Positions 19,529 to 28,762 are shown, counted from the stretch's first letter. The stretch is 64,000 nucleotides of DNA from Acidobacteriota bacterium (GCA_021818955.1 JAKASR010000002.1:171659-235658), one strand, 5' to 3'. A program made the numbers and translations. The notes: generated by a model from the sequence alone, not told the origin.

Positions 19529-21838
19529 ATGTCCTCTTGGCATCGATCTCGTCGTTTCCGTCTTCTCCTTTTCTGCCTTTCTCCTCTTATCTTTTTCCCC
19601 GCCGCCGCCGCCCAGACCGGGGTCACCGTAACTGCGGGGCAGTTTAATTTCAGCTCGCGCGATGTGCCCATTCTGCGGCAGGTAACCCTGATCCTGCGGC
19701 CGGCCCAGGGCCCCAGCCTGCAAGCCCAATTGCATCCGGTCTGGAACGCCAGCGGCCGGGATGCGGCCGGCAGCTATCGCCTGGTGCGCTATGGCCTGAG
19801 CGAAAAGGGAACGCCGGCGGGGCTGGCCGGCTCCAATCTCGAGCTGCGCCGCTATCGGCGCATGCGCATTCTGGTTGCGGTGCTGAACTATCGGGGCCCG
19901 GCGCTGCACGCCCGCGCCAGCCTGCGCGTGACGTTTGCGTTTGCCGGCTTTGGCCGCGGCCTGGCCATTCACCGCGAGTCGCTTTGGTGGACGGCGCCGG
20001 TATTCGCCACCCAGCCGTTGGAGTTGCCCCCCAATAACCAGATGCTGCTCTGGCGCCAGCGCCGCGGCGCCGGCTACGCCCGGCTCGGCTATCATCTGCT
20101 CGCTCCTTTGGCCGGCGATGGATTGATGGGGGAGTTGGGAGCCCGGCATTATCGTTTCCGGATTTCGTTTTCCAGCCATGCGCCGGGATGGCAGCCGCAT
20201 CGCGTTCCCTTGTTTGCCTTCGGCTCCGGTCCCGATCCTTACCTGTTGGCGCGCCGGCTCTACACCGCCGCTTTCGCCGCCGCGCAATTTTACGGGCGCC
20301 TGCGCTGGCAAAAATCCTTTCCCGCCGCTTATCGCGGATTGGGCTGGTGTTCCTGGAACGCCTATGAAAAGCACGTCACCGCCAATAAAGTGCTTGCCAG
20401 CGTGGCGGCGCTGGTGGAAAAACACGTGCGCCCGGGCTTTGTGCTGGTGGATGACGGCTGGCTCGACCAGCATAACGGCGCCCTGGAAAGCTTTGCCGCC
20501 TACCGCCATCGCTTTCCCGATGGCCTGGCCGGACTGGCCCAGGCGCTGCATGGCCAATACCATATTCCCTGGGTGGGCGTCTGGCACGCCTTTCCCGGCT
20601 ATTGGCGCGGCGTGGATCCCGCTTCGCCCATCGGCCGCGCCTTTCCGCTGTTTGCCGGTAAAGATGGACTATACGCTCCCGACCCGCGCGGCGGCGCGGG
20701 TGAAAGCTTTTATGCCGCCTGGTATCGGCGGCTATCCGCCGATGGCATCAATTTTCTAAAGGTCGACGATCAGGCCAGCGCTCCGTTATTTGCCGCCGGC
20801 CTCTACCCGATTTTCGCGTTTGGCCTGGGAGAAGAGCGGAATCTGCAAACCGCCGCCCGGCAATATTTCGCTTCCCCCGCCGATTCCGGTAAATTGCCGG
20901 GGCTCAACCTGCTGAATTGCATGGATATGTCGCTGGAAAATGTTTACAACTGGCGCGACTCCAACCTGGCGCGCAACAGCGACGATTACGTGCCCGGCAG
21001 CGACGCCGATTCCAATCGTCATATTTTCGATAACGCTTATAACGCCTTCTGGATGTCGAATTTCGCCTGGCCCGACTGGGATATGTTGCAGACCACGGCC
21101 GATGATGTCGAGCGCCAAGCCATTGCCCGCGCCATCAGCGGCGGCCCCATTTATGACAGCGATCCGGCCGGCAAGGCGCAGGCGAAAATCCTGCGCGCGC
21201 TGGAACTGGCCAACGGCACCGCGTTGCGGCCCGATCAGCCGGGCGAGGTCGCGCCGGCGATGTTATTGCGCGATCCGGAGCTGGAAGCCGTGCCGCTGAA
21301 GGTTTTCGCGCCCGTGCGCCGTCCCGGGCTGCGCGCGGAAATGCTGGCCGTTTTTCATGTCAATCCCACCCGGCCGCGGGTGCGCGGCTCACTGAGTGCC
21401 GGCGACGCCCCCGATCTGGAAAGCGGCATGAGCGGCGAAGACGCGCTGGCGGTCTATCAACGCTCCATCCATTCGGCGGTGCTGCTGGCGCCCGGCACGC
21501 GCCTGCCGTTGCGGCTCGACGCCCTCGGCGCCGACCTGTTTACGCTGGTGCCGCTGCGGCAGGGGCTGGCGGTTTTCGGCCTACTGAATAAATATATTGG
21601 GCCGGCGGCGGTGCAAGGGGTGGAGTGGCAATCGGGCCGGGCCTATATCCGTCTGGCGCAAGCCGGCGATTTTGGCGCCTGGCTGATACGTCCACCGCTG
21701 GCCGTGGCCATCAACGGCCATCCCCTCGCTTCGGCCGCGTACCAATACCAGGCGCATCTGCTGACCATCCCCAAGGCCAGTTTCCCGGAAACCGGCAAGC
21801 CCTGCGTCGTCAGCCTGAGCATGCAGCCGCCGCTGTAG
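19529..21838 (+). CDS. Secreted Sip1-related alpha-galactosidase / raffinose-synthase-like glycosidase
   Basis: Glycoside hydrolase of the raffinose-synthase/Sip1 branch (GH36-like TIM barrel), 769 residues from the ATG at 19529. A signal peptide (MSSWHRSRRFRLLLFCLSPL then IFFPAAAAQ) indicates export. A beta-sandwich domain precedes the barrel, which shows GWCSWNAYEKHVT, LVDDGWLDQ and FLKVDDQASAP, where the Asp after KV is the expected nucleophile. DNAYNAFWMSNFAWPDWDM holds a later active-site strand. A C-terminal beta domain follows. It is likely to act on alpha-galactosides or seed-type oligosaccharides, but substrate is not readable. An NTF2-like gene follows 26 bp later. Confidence 0.85.
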   Translation: MSSWHRSRRFRLLLFCLSPLIFFPAAAAQTGVTVTAGQFNFSSRDVPILRQVTLILRPAQGPSLQAQLHPVWNASGRDAAGSYRLVRYGLSEKGTPAGLAGSNLELRRYRRMRILVAVLNYRGPALHARASLRVTFAFAGFGRGLAIHRESLWWTAPVFATQPLELPPNNQMLLWRQRRGAGYARLGYHLLAPLAGDGLMGELGARHYRFRISFSSHAPGWQPHRVPLFAFGSGPDPYLLARRLYTAAFAAAQFYGRLRWQKSFPAAYRGLGWCSWNAYEKHVTANKVLASVAALVEKHVRPGFVLVDDGWLDQHNGALESFAAYRHRFPDGLAGLAQALHGQYHIPWVGVWHAFPGYWRGVDPASPIGRAFPLFAGKDGLYAPDPRGGAGESFYAAWYRRLSADGINFLKVDDQASAPLFAAGLYPIFAFGLGEERNLQTAARQYFASPADSGKLPGLNLLNCMDMSLENVYNWRDSNLARNSDDYVPGSDADSNRHIFDNAYNAFWMSNFAWPDWDMLQTTADDVERQAIARAISGGPIYDSDPAGKAQAKILRALELANGTALRPDQPGEVAPAMLLRDPELEAVPLKVFAPVRRPGLRAEMLAVFHVNPTRPRVRGSLSAGDAPDLESGMSGEDALAVYQRSIHSAVLLAPGTRLPLRLDALGADLFTLVPLRQGLAVFGLLNKYIGPAAVQGVEWQSGRAYIRLAQAGDFGAWLIRPPLAVAINGHPLASAAYQYQAHLLTIPKASFPETGKPCVVSLSMQPPL

Positions 21839-21864
21839 AAGAGCAGAAATATAAGGAGACCGCC

Positions 21865-22344
21865 ATGGGATTAATGCGAGCGGGCCGAAGCATGGTTGGG
21901 CTGGGGCTTTTGGCGGCGTTAACTTTAAGCGCCGCCGCCGCCGGTGGCGCCCGGGGGCGGATCCGCGCGGTAATGGCGGCGCAGGTACGCGCCTGGAATC
22001 GCGGCGATATCGCCGGCTTCATGCGCGGTTACTGGCGCTCGCCGCGGACCGAATTCGTCGGCCCGCAAGGCATCGAGCATGGCTGGCAGGCGCTGCTCCA
22101 TCGCTATCGGCGCGAATATCCCACCCCGGCGGCCATGGGACGGTTGCAATTTAAAATCCTGAGCATTACGCTGCTCGGCCGCGGCGCGGCGCTGGTGACG
22201 GGCGAATATACGCTGGCGCGCAAGGGCGCCGGGCGGGGAGCGCGGCGGCGCGGCGTCTTCACCCTGGTCTGGCGCAAGTTCGCCGGGGGCTGGAAAATTA
22301 TCAACGACCATACCAGCCCCTACGCCGCTTCGCGCCGGCGTTAA
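21865..22344 (+). CDS. Secreted SnoaL/NTF2-like (DUF4440-type) protein
   Basis: Small protein of 159 residues with an N-terminal signal sequence (about 5-25, ending SAAAAGG). The rest has the NTF2-like pattern: a helix VMAAQVRAWNRGDIAGFMRGY, then strands ending FTLVWRKFAGGWKIINDHTSP, as in DUF4440/SnoaL-type proteins. Start chosen at ATG 21865 because AAGGAG lies at 21853-21858. It probably shares a transcript with the upstream glycosidase. Family members bind small molecules or act as accessory domains; no function is assigned. The stretch KGAGRGARRR is an unusually basic loop. Confidence 0.8.
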   Translation: MGLMRAGRSMVGLGLLAALTLSAAAAGGARGRIRAVMAAQVRAWNRGDIAGFMRGYWRSPRTEFVGPQGIEHGWQALLHRYRREYPTPAAMGRLQFKILSITLLGRGAALVTGEYTLARKGAGRGARRRGVFTLVWRKFAGGWKIINDHTSPYAASRRR

Positions 22345-22350
22345 AGCGCA

Positions 22351-23904
22351 TTAATGCTTGCTGTGCGCCGCCGACGCCGCTTCCGGAGCGAACTCGCTAT
22401 GCCCGCGGCTGTAGGTCCAGTAGATCACCATCCCGATCGCCAGCCAGACGACGAAGCGGATCCAGGTTTCCACCGTCAGGCCCAGCATCAGCACCAGGCA
22501 AAATACCACCGAGATCAGGGGAAACCACGGAACCAGCGGGACACGGAAGCCGCGCGGGCGATCCGGCTGGGCGCGGCGCAGGGCGATGACGCCCAGCGAA
22601 ACCAATACAAAGGCGAAAAGGGTGCCGATATTGGAAAGATCGGCGGCGGTGCCGATATCGATCAAACCCGCCGGCAAGGCCACCGCCAGGCAGGCGATCC
22701 AGGATGACCAGTACGGGGTTTTATATTTCGGATGCACCACGGAAAACAGCGGCGGCAACAGCCCGTCGCGCGACATCGCGAACCAGATGCGCGTCTGCCC
22801 GTACTGGAAGACCAGCAGCGAGGAGAGCATGCCCATGAGCGCGCCGATCACCACCATGAAGTACACCCAATGGTTGGCATGCAGCACGCGCAAGGCGTAG
22901 GCCACCGGCGCGTCCGCCGCCGCGCCGGAGATAAACGTGGTGTACTTCATCATGCCCAGCAGCACAATCGCCACGCCGACATAAAAAATGGTGCAGATCA
23001 CCAGCGAGGCGATGATGCCGATCGGCATATCGCGCTGCGGGTTGCGCGCCTCCTCGGCCGCGGTCGAGACCGAGTCGAAGCCGATGTAGGTGAAGAACAC
23101 GATGGCGCCGCCGGTGATGACCCCGCCAAAGCCGGAAGGCATGAAGGGATGCCAGTTGGCCGGGTGGATCAGCATCGAGCCGGCGATGATGAATGTTAAA
23201 ATCGCCCCCAGCTTGATGGCCACCATGATGTTGTTGGTCTCGGCCGATTCGCGCACCCCGCGCACCAGCAAAAAGGTCAGCCCCACCACCACCAGGAAGC
23301 CGGGCAGGTTGAAATAGCTGCCGCTGAGGTGCCCGCCGGAGATCACCGGCTCGGACCAGCGGGCGGGAATGCCGAGCCCGAAGAGCTTTAAAAAATCGTT
23401 GAAGTAGCCGGAAAAGCCGATGGCGACGGCGACGTTGCTGACGGCGTATTCGAGAATCAGATCCCAGCCGATGATCCAGGCGAAGATTTCGCCCAGGGTG
23501 GCGTAGGAATAGGTATAAGCGCTGCCGGCAATGGGAATCATCGAGGCCAGCTCGGCATAGCAGAGGCCGGCAAAGCTGCAGGCGAAGGCGACCAGGATAA
23601 AGGAAATCGCAATCGCCGGCCCCGCCGCGGGGCGGCCGTGCAGCAGGGCGGCGCTGGTGTTGCCGTGGCGCAGCAGGCTGAGCAGCAGATCCAGCACCTG
23701 GGCGTGCAGCAGCGAAGGCGCGCGAAAGTGCTCGCCCGCCGCCGCCGTGCCGGTCAGCACGAATATGCCGGAGCCGATGATCGCGCCGATGCCCAACGCC
23801 GTCAGGCTCCAGGGCCCCAGCGTTTTTTTCAGCTTATGGGCCGGGTTTTCGGATTCGGCGATCAGCCGGTCGATCGACTTCGTGCGTAGCAGTTGGCTAG
23901 ACAT
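22351..23904 (-). CDS. APC-family amino-acid permease
   Basis: Inner-membrane amino-acid transporter (517 residues, about 12 TM segments) of the cationic-amino-acid/YfnA-like branch. TM1 carries the unwound substrate motif GAIIGSGIFVLTG, TM6 has GAIVFFTYIGFDSVSTAAEE and RNPQRDMPIGI follows. An insertion of about 36 residues at 57-92 (RAPSLLHAQVLDLLLSLLRH) lies between TM1 and TM2, where close homologues go straight from TAAA to AGPA. The reading frame is intact through it. Convergent with the NTF2-like gene, 6 bp apart. Substrate not predictable. Confidence 0.88.
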   Translation of the reverse strand: MSSQLLRTKSIDRLIAESENPAHKLKKTLGPWSLTALGIGAIIGSGIFVLTGTAAAGEHFRAPSLLHAQVLDLLLSLLRHGNTSAALLHGRPAAGPAIAISFILVAFACSFAGLCYAELASMIPIAGSAYTYSYATLGEIFAWIIGWDLILEYAVSNVAVAIGFSGYFNDFLKLFGLGIPARWSEPVISGGHLSGSYFNLPGFLVVVGLTFLLVRGVRESAETNNIMVAIKLGAILTFIIAGSMLIHPANWHPFMPSGFGGVITGGAIVFFTYIGFDSVSTAAEEARNPQRDMPIGIIASLVICTIFYVGVAIVLLGMMKYTTFISGAAADAPVAYALRVLHANHWVYFMVVIGALMGMLSSLLVFQYGQTRIWFAMSRDGLLPPLFSVVHPKYKTPYWSSWIACLAVALPAGLIDIGTAADLSNIGTLFAFVLVSLGVIALRRAQPDRPRGFRVPLVPWFPLISVVFCLVLMLGLTVETWIRFVVWLAIGMVIYWTYSRGHSEFAPEAASAAHSKH

Positions 23905-23961
23905 GGGTCAAGGCGCAGGATAACAGCTTTACGCGGCGGAAATTGTATTGCCTGCATCGAT

Positions 23962-24759
23962 TCACGCCAGCACCGCGCCGCCATTCATGCTTAACACCGA
24001 GCCGGTCATGAAATTGGCCCAAGGGGAGCAGAGAAACAGCAGGCCGCCGGCGATTTCTTCGGGCGCGCCAATGCGCCCCAGCGGAATTTTTTGCAGCACC
24101 GCGCGGCGCTGGCGGGCGTGGCGCAGCGCCGGCGCGGCCATCTCGGTCGCCACCCAGCCCGGCGCCAGACAGTTGATTAAAATCTCCGGCGCCAGCTCGG
24201 GCGCCAATCCCCGCACCAGCCCGATGACGCCGGCCTTGGCCGCGCCGTAATGACTATGGAAGGCCTCGCCGCGCTGGCCGGCGGTGGAAGAGACCAGCAG
24301 TATGCGGCCGCGCACGGCAAAGGGAAACGACTTGCTGTTGCCGGCCCGCGGGCGCTGCCGGCGCATCTGCCGCGCCGCCGCCCGCGCCAGGGCGTAAGCG
24401 CCGCGCAAATTGATGGCCAGCATCGCGTCCCAGCGCGCCGCATCCAGTTGCTCCAGCGGACGGCTTTCCGGGTTCCAGTAGCCGGCATTGTTAATGGCGA
24501 TATCCAGCCGCCCCCAGCGCGCGACCGCCGCCCGCACCAGCCGCTCGGCGCTTTCCGGGCGGGCCACGTCGGCGCGCAGGCTAAAAACCTGGCCGCGCGG
24601 GCAGGCGGCGACGACCGCCGCCGCCGCCTCGCGCCGGCGCGCGTAGCTGAAGATGACCCGCGCGCCGGCGGCCGCCAGCAGTTGCACCGTGGCCGCGCCT
24701 ATGCCGCGCGATCCGCCGGTGAGAATTGCCACATGACCTTCGAGATTAATTTGGGACAT
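23962..24759 (-). CDS. Short-chain dehydrogenase/reductase (SDR)
   Basis: NAD(P)-dependent classical SDR, 265 residues. Cofactor motif TGGSRGIGAATVQL (15-28), NNAG (about 90), catalytic Ser in LLVSSTAGQRG and Y-x3-K in HYGAAKAG. The C-terminal MTGSVLSMNGGAVLA is FabG-like (MTGQ-x-NGG). An 18-residue basic insert (QRPRAGNSKSFPFAVRG) lies before the catalytic Ser strand, longer than in FabG. It is 45 bp downstream of plsC on the same strand, so a lipid role (3-oxoacyl reductase) is possible but unproven. Confidence 0.88.
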   Translation of the reverse strand: MSQINLEGHVAILTGGSRGIGAATVQLLAAAGARVIFSYARRREAAAAVVAACPRGQVFSLRADVARPESAERLVRAAVARWGRLDIAINNAGYWNPESRPLEQLDAARWDAMLAINLRGAYALARAAARQMRRQRPRAGNSKSFPFAVRGRILLVSSTAGQRGEAFHSHYGAAKAGVIGLVRGLAPELAPEILINCLAPGWVATEMAAPALRHARQRRAVLQKIPLGRIGAPEEIAGGLLFLCSPWANFMTGSVLSMNGGAVLA

Positions 24760-24804
24760 TCAAACCTTCCTTAAGCCCGCATGCCGGCGAGTCTATTTCA
24801 CCGC

Positions 24805-25527
24805 CTAGGGTTCGCGGAGCATCCGCTCAATCCATTCCCGCGCTTCCGCCGCCAGCGCGGCGGCCTGCGAGGTGTCGCGCCCGGCGGTTGGAATCGGCGG
24901 GCCGATCCGCAGCCGCACCCGGCCGGGGCGGATATGATGCGAGCCGGGCGGGAGTATCTGCCGCGTGCCCGCCAGCGCCATTGGCACCAGCGGCACCTGC
25001 GCCTTGAGCGCGAGATAGAAGGCGCCGCTGACGAAGGCTTGCAGCTCGCCACTTGGGCTGCGGTGCGCCTCCGGAAAAATAAACACCGCTTCGCCCTGGC
25101 GCACGCGTTCGGCGGCGCGCAGCAGGCTGCGCATGGCGGCGCGCGCATCGCTCTGATCCACCGGAATGTGCTGGGCGCGGCGCAGGTGCCCGCCCAGAAA
25201 GGGAATGTGAAAGAGGTATTCGAGCGCCAGAATGCGGAAGGGCAAATCCAGCTCGGCGAAGATGACGGGAGTATCGAAATAGCTGAGGTGGTTGGCGACC
25301 AGCACGGCGGGAGCGGGCGGCAGCAGCTCGCGGCCGCGCACTTCGACCTCGACCCGGCCGAGGGCGAGCAGGCGCCGCGCCCATCGGCGGGCGATGGCAT
25401 GCTGGCGCCAGCCGCCGGGATCGCGATGCGAAACCGCCCACGACCAGGCGCCATAGCCCGCGGTGGCAAGCAGCACCAGCGGATCGGTCCAGAGCAGCGC
25501 GCGCAAATAGGAAGCCGAGAGTTTCAT
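24805..25527 (-). CDS. 1-acyl-sn-glycerol-3-phosphate acyltransferase family protein
   Basis: PlsC-family membrane acyltransferase, 240 residues from the ATG at 25527, which overlaps the folC stop by 4 bp. One N-terminal hydrophobic helix (about 9-30). The catalytic HX4D box is in VANHLSYFDTPV. The acyl-acceptor box, usually FPEGTRS, reads FPEAHRSPSGELQAF: Gly and Thr of the motif are replaced while Glu and Arg stay. The block VPLVPMALAGT is the usual V-P-V-x-I box. It is expected to make phosphatidic acid or acylate a related glycerolipid; acceptor specificity is uncertain because of the altered box. Confidence 0.85.
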   Translation of the reverse strand: MKLSASYLRALLWTDPLVLLATAGYGAWSWAVSHRDPGGWRQHAIARRWARRLLALGRVEVEVRGRELLPPAPAVLVANHLSYFDTPVIFAELDLPFRILALEYLFHIPFLGGHLRRAQHIPVDQSDARAAMRSLLRAAERVRQGEAVFIFPEAHRSPSGELQAFVSGAFYLALKAQVPLVPMALAGTRQILPPGSHHIRPGRVRLRIGPPIPTAGRDTSQAAALAAEAREWIERMLREP

Positions 25528-26882
25528 GGCGTCCCTGTCCGGTCTGCGCTTGCTTCCCACTCCCTTGCCTTCCCTTGCTCCGCCCCCAGCGCGGCGCGGG
25601 CCTCGCCCACCAGGTAGAGCGAGCCCGCAATCAAGATATCCGCCTCGCCGGCAATGTCGTCGGCCAGGGCTAAAGCCCGCGGCAAATCGGCGGCGGTGGA
25701 AATCGGCAGGCCAGTAAAAGCCTCGTGGATGGTTTCCGGACGCGCGGCCCGGCTCTGGCGCGGCGCGGTGGCGATCACGGCGCGAGCCCGCGGAAATAAA
25801 ATCTCGCCCAACTCGGCAATGGCTTTATCGCGCATGCAGCCAAAAATCAACACTGGCAGCCGGCTGCCCCAAAATTCAACCATGAAGCCGGCCAGCACGC
25901 GGGCGGCGGCGGGATTATGGGCGCCATCGGCCCAGACTTCCGGCCGGCCCGGGCGCGAGGGCAGGCGCTCCAGGCGTCCGGGCCAGCGGCAATCGCCGAT
26001 GCCGGCAGCCACGGCTTCGGCGGGGATGCGCCCGCCAGCCTCGTCAATGACCTCGGCGGCGCGGACCGCCGTCCAGGCATTGACGATCTGGTGACGGCCG
26101 CGCAGCGACGGCTCGAGTTGCAATTCTTTTCCCCGATAGCGGCAGCTAAACCGATAGCGGCCATCCGCCGCAGGCTCGGCCGCCGACGCGCCGGCGGCTT
26201 CGCGCCAGGGCGCGCCCACTGCGCTCGCGTGCCGGCGCAGCACCGCTTCCGCTTCCGGCGGTTGCGGCGCGGCAACGACCGGCACGCCGGGCTTGAAGAT
26301 GCCGGCTTTTTCGCCGGCAATGGCGGACAGTGTCGAGCCGAGATAGCGCTCATGGTCCATGCCGATGGGGGTAATCGCGCAGACGGCGGGCTGCACCAGG
26401 TTGGTGGCGTCGAGCCTGCCGCCCATGCCGGTTTCCACCACGGCGAACTCCACGCCCGCACCGGCAAAGGCCAGAAAACCGATGGCGGTCAGGGTTTCAA
26501 AAAACGAGGGCGGACGGCGCAGCTCGCCGCGCGCCAGCAGGCGCTCCGCCGCGGCCTGGGCGGCGGAACAATGGCGGGCAAATTCCGCCGGCTCAATTTC
26601 CTCGCCATTGAGCGTGATCCGCTCGGTCACGCGTTCCAGGTGGGGCGACGTAAAGCGGCCATGGCGGCGGCCGGCGGCTTGCAGGATGCCATCGAGATAG
26701 GCGGCGGTGCTGCCTTTGCCGTTGGTGCCGGCGATATGCAGCGAGCGAAAGCGCCGTTGCGGCTGGTCCAGTTCCGCCAGCAGGCGGGTGATGGCGTGCA
26801 GATCGAATTTCCCCGGGCCGACGGGGGAGGAAAGCTCATGCCCGAGCCAGTCGAGATATTCCAGGCAAGCGGCGAAATCCAT
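25524..26882 (-). CDS. folC: Folylpolyglutamate synthase / dihydrofolate synthase
   Basis: Adds glutamate to dihydropteroate and/or folates. 452 residues from the ATG at 26882, whose first base pair overlaps the accD stop (TGATG); the open frame extends 14 codons further upstream. ATP-binding loop AGTNGKGSTAAYL at 51-63, the omega-loop region GRFTSPHLERVTERI, the Mur-ligase middle segment VVETGMGGRLDATNLVQP and GMDHERYLGSTLSAIAGEKA, and the C-terminal VWADGAHNPAAARVL. Whether it has both activities or one cannot be told. The stop overlaps plsC. Confidence 0.94.
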   Translation of the reverse strand: MDFAACLEYLDWLGHELSSPVGPGKFDLHAITRLLAELDQPQRRFRSLHIAGTNGKGSTAAYLDGILQAAGRRHGRFTSPHLERVTERITLNGEEIEPAEFARHCSAAQAAAERLLARGELRRPPSFFETLTAIGFLAFAGAGVEFAVVETGMGGRLDATNLVQPAVCAITPIGMDHERYLGSTLSAIAGEKAGIFKPGVPVVAAPQPPEAEAVLRRHASAVGAPWREAAGASAAEPAADGRYRFSCRYRGKELQLEPSLRGRHQIVNAWTAVRAAEVIDEAGGRIPAEAVAAGIGDCRWPGRLERLPSRPGRPEVWADGAHNPAAARVLAGFMVEFWGSRLPVLIFGCMRDKAIAELGEILFPRARAVIATAPRQSRAARPETIHEAFTGLPISTAADLPRALALADDIAGEADILIAGSLYLVGEARAALGAEQGKAREWEASADRTGTP

Positions 26883-27766
26883 CAATGGCTGGCGGGGCGC
26901 GCCATCTCCGCCTGCGGCTGACAAAACGCCAGCATGCGGATCAAGGTGGCGCGCAGCTGTTTGCGCTCGACGATGGCATCGAGCATGCCGTGTTCCAGCA
27001 GGAACTCGCTGCGTTGGAACCCTTCGGGCAGCTTTTGCCGAATGGTTTGCTCGATCACGCGCGGGCCGGCAAAGCCGACCAGCGCGCCCGGCTCGGCCAG
27101 GTTGATGTCGCCCAGCATGGCGTAGCTGGCGGTGACGCCGCCGGTGGTGGGGTCGGTCAGCACGGAAATGAACGGCACGCCAGCCTCGTCCAGCCGCGCC
27201 AGGGCGGCGGCGATTTTGCCCATCTGCATCAGGCTGACCGCGCCTTCCATCATGCGCGCGCCGCCGGAGGCGGAAATTATGATCAGCGGCTGGCGGCGGC
27301 TGGCCGCGATTTCAATGGCGCGGGTAATCTTTTCGCCCACCACCGCGCCCATGCTGCCGCCGATGAAGCCGTATTCCATGGCGCAGACCACCACCGGCCG
27401 GCCTTCAAGTTTGCCCAGGGCGGTAATGACGGCATCGTTCAAGCCGGTGGCGGCCCGCGCCGCTTCCAGGCGGCGGCTGTAGGCCTTGGTATCGCTGAAG
27501 CGCAGCGGATCGGTGGAAGTCAATCCGGCGTCGAGCTCCTGGTACCGCCCCTCATCCAGCAGCAGCGCCAGGCGGGGACGCGCGCCCAGGCGGAAATGGC
27601 CGCCGCAGCGCGGGCAGACGTTGTGATTATCCTCCAGGTCTTTCTTCCAGATGATGTTGCGGCACTGCTCGCACTTGGTCCACAAGCCTTCGGTGCGGAC
27701 GCGCGGCTCGGCGGCATCGCGGGAGGCCGATTTCAACTCGGTTTTTTCGCGCCGGAACCAGGTCAT
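26882..27766 (-). CDS. accD: Acetyl-CoA carboxylase carboxyltransferase subunit beta
   Basis: Beta subunit of the carboxyltransferase that forms malonyl-CoA (294 residues). The N-terminal zinc ribbon has C32, C35, C51 and C54 (KCEQC and CPRCGGHF). The crotonase-like core carries VVCAMEYGFIGGSMGAVVGE, ISASGGARMMEGAVSLMQM and DPTTGGVTASYAMLGD, the oxyanion and CoA-binding stretches. Transcribed after cobO (3-bp gap) and coupled to folC by a one-base overlap. accA is not in the window. The accD-folC pairing is common in bacteria. Confidence 0.96.
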   Translation of the reverse strand: MTWFRREKTELKSASRDAAEPRVRTEGLWTKCEQCRNIIWKKDLEDNHNVCPRCGGHFRLGARPRLALLLDEGRYQELDAGLTSTDPLRFSDTKAYSRRLEAARAATGLNDAVITALGKLEGRPVVVCAMEYGFIGGSMGAVVGEKITRAIEIAASRRQPLIIISASGGARMMEGAVSLMQMGKIAAALARLDEAGVPFISVLTDPTTGGVTASYAMLGDINLAEPGALVGFAGPRVIEQTIRQKLPEGFQRSEFLLEHGMLDAIVERKQLRATLIRMLAFCQPQAEMARPASH

Positions 27767-27769
27767 GGG

Positions 27770-28303
27770 TCAATACTCAATACCGCGCTGGGCGAGCACG
27801 CCTTGCTGATAGGCGTGCTTGATTTCCCGCATTTCCGTCACCGTGTCGGCCAGCTCGACGAGCGCCGGCGGGGCATTGCGTCCGGTCAGGATCACATGCA
27901 GCGGCTCGGGTTTGCGCCGCAGGTAGTCCAGCACCGGCTCGGCCGCCAGCATGCGATAGCTGATAGCGTATAGGATTTCGTCCAGAATCACCAACTGCCA
28001 GCGCCCGCTCTCCATTTCCTCGACCGCCTGCCGCCAGCCTTCCTCCACCAGCCGCACGTCTTCCGGATCGGGCTTTTCGGCGCCGATTTTGACGAAACCG
28101 CGGCCGAGCTGGCGCAGGACGAAGCGGTCGCCGAATTGCGCGGCGGCGTCCAGCTCGCCATAGTGCCAGGAACCCTTGATGAACTGCAGCATTAGCACCC
28201 GCAGCCCCGCGCCCACGGCGCGCATGCCGGTGCCGAGCGCGGCGGTGGTTTTGCCCTTTCCCGGCCCGGTATGGATGATGATCAAGCCTCGCGTCTCGGC
28301 CAT
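27770..28303 (-). CDS. cobO: Cob(I)yrinic acid a,c-diamide adenosyltransferase
   Basis: ATP:corrinoid adenosyltransferase of the CobA/CobO/BtuR type, 177 residues. It attaches the 5'-deoxyadenosyl group to cob(I)alamin or precursors. Walker A-like loop HTGPGKGKTTAALG (11-24), then the family stretches VLMLQFIKGSWHYGEL, VILDEILYAISYRML and VILTGRNAPPALVELAD. No other cobalamin genes are nearby, so it may serve salvage. It stands 3 bp before accD and 30 bp after rlmH, in a run of housekeeping genes. Confidence 0.95.
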   Translation of the reverse strand: MAETRGLIIIHTGPGKGKTTAALGTGMRAVGAGLRVLMLQFIKGSWHYGELDAAAQFGDRFVLRQLGRGFVKIGAEKPDPEDVRLVEEGWRQAVEEMESGRWQLVILDEILYAISYRMLAAEPVLDYLRRKPEPLHVILTGRNAPPALVELADTVTEMREIKHAYQQGVLAQRGIEY

Positions 28304-28333
28304 TAGCCCATCCTGGAATGCAGTTCCAGTTTA

Positions 28334-28762
28334 TCAGCGCGGATAGGGGTGGCCGGCCAACAGCGTTCCGGCGCGATAGATCTGCTCCAGCAGCATCACC
28401 CGCGCCAGCTCGTGAGAAAAGGTCAGCCGCGAAAGCGAGATCTGGCGCTCGGCCTGGCGCCGGGCGCTCTCGGAGAAGCCGGCTTCTCCGCCCAGGGCAA
28501 GAAACAGCTCCCGCCCTTCATGCTGGAAAGCGGCTTCCAGGCGGCGGGCAAACTCTTCCGAGGTCAGTTCGGCGCCCGCCGGATCGAGCAGCCAAAGCCG
28601 GCCCTTGGCGGCCTTTTTCAGCAGCCCCGGCTCGCCTTGCCGGCGATCAATCTCGCTCAGCTCGAGGCGCATGAAACGACGGCTGCGCAGAGCGTATTCC
28701 TCGCAGGCCGCGCGCACCCAATCGAATTTGACGCGGCCAATCCAAACGACATGAAGACGCAT
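28334..28762 (-). CDS. rlmH: 23S rRNA (pseudouridine1915-N3)-methyltransferase RlmH
   Basis: SPOUT-class methyltransferase acting on helix 69 of the 70S ribosome, 142 residues from the ATG at 28762 (an upstream ATG would add four). The knot region has LFLALGGEAGFSESARRQA and the end SLSRLTFSHELARVMLLEQIYRA, finishing at the conserved HPYPR tail. Length fits the family (about 155). It is the first gene of the minus-strand run rlmH-cobO-accD-folC-plsC. Confidence 0.94.
   Translation of the reverse strand: MRLHVVWIGRVKFDWVRAACEEYALRSRRFMRLELSEIDRRQGEPGLLKKAAKGRLWLLDPAGAELTSEEFARRLEAAFQHEGRELFLALGGEAGFSESARRQAERQISLSRLTFSHELARVMLLEQIYRAGTLLAGHPYPR

Noticed and set aside
26885-27973. 362-residue plus-strand frame
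   Set aside because: Antisense to accD and cobO, both well supported; composition is typical of an antisense frame.
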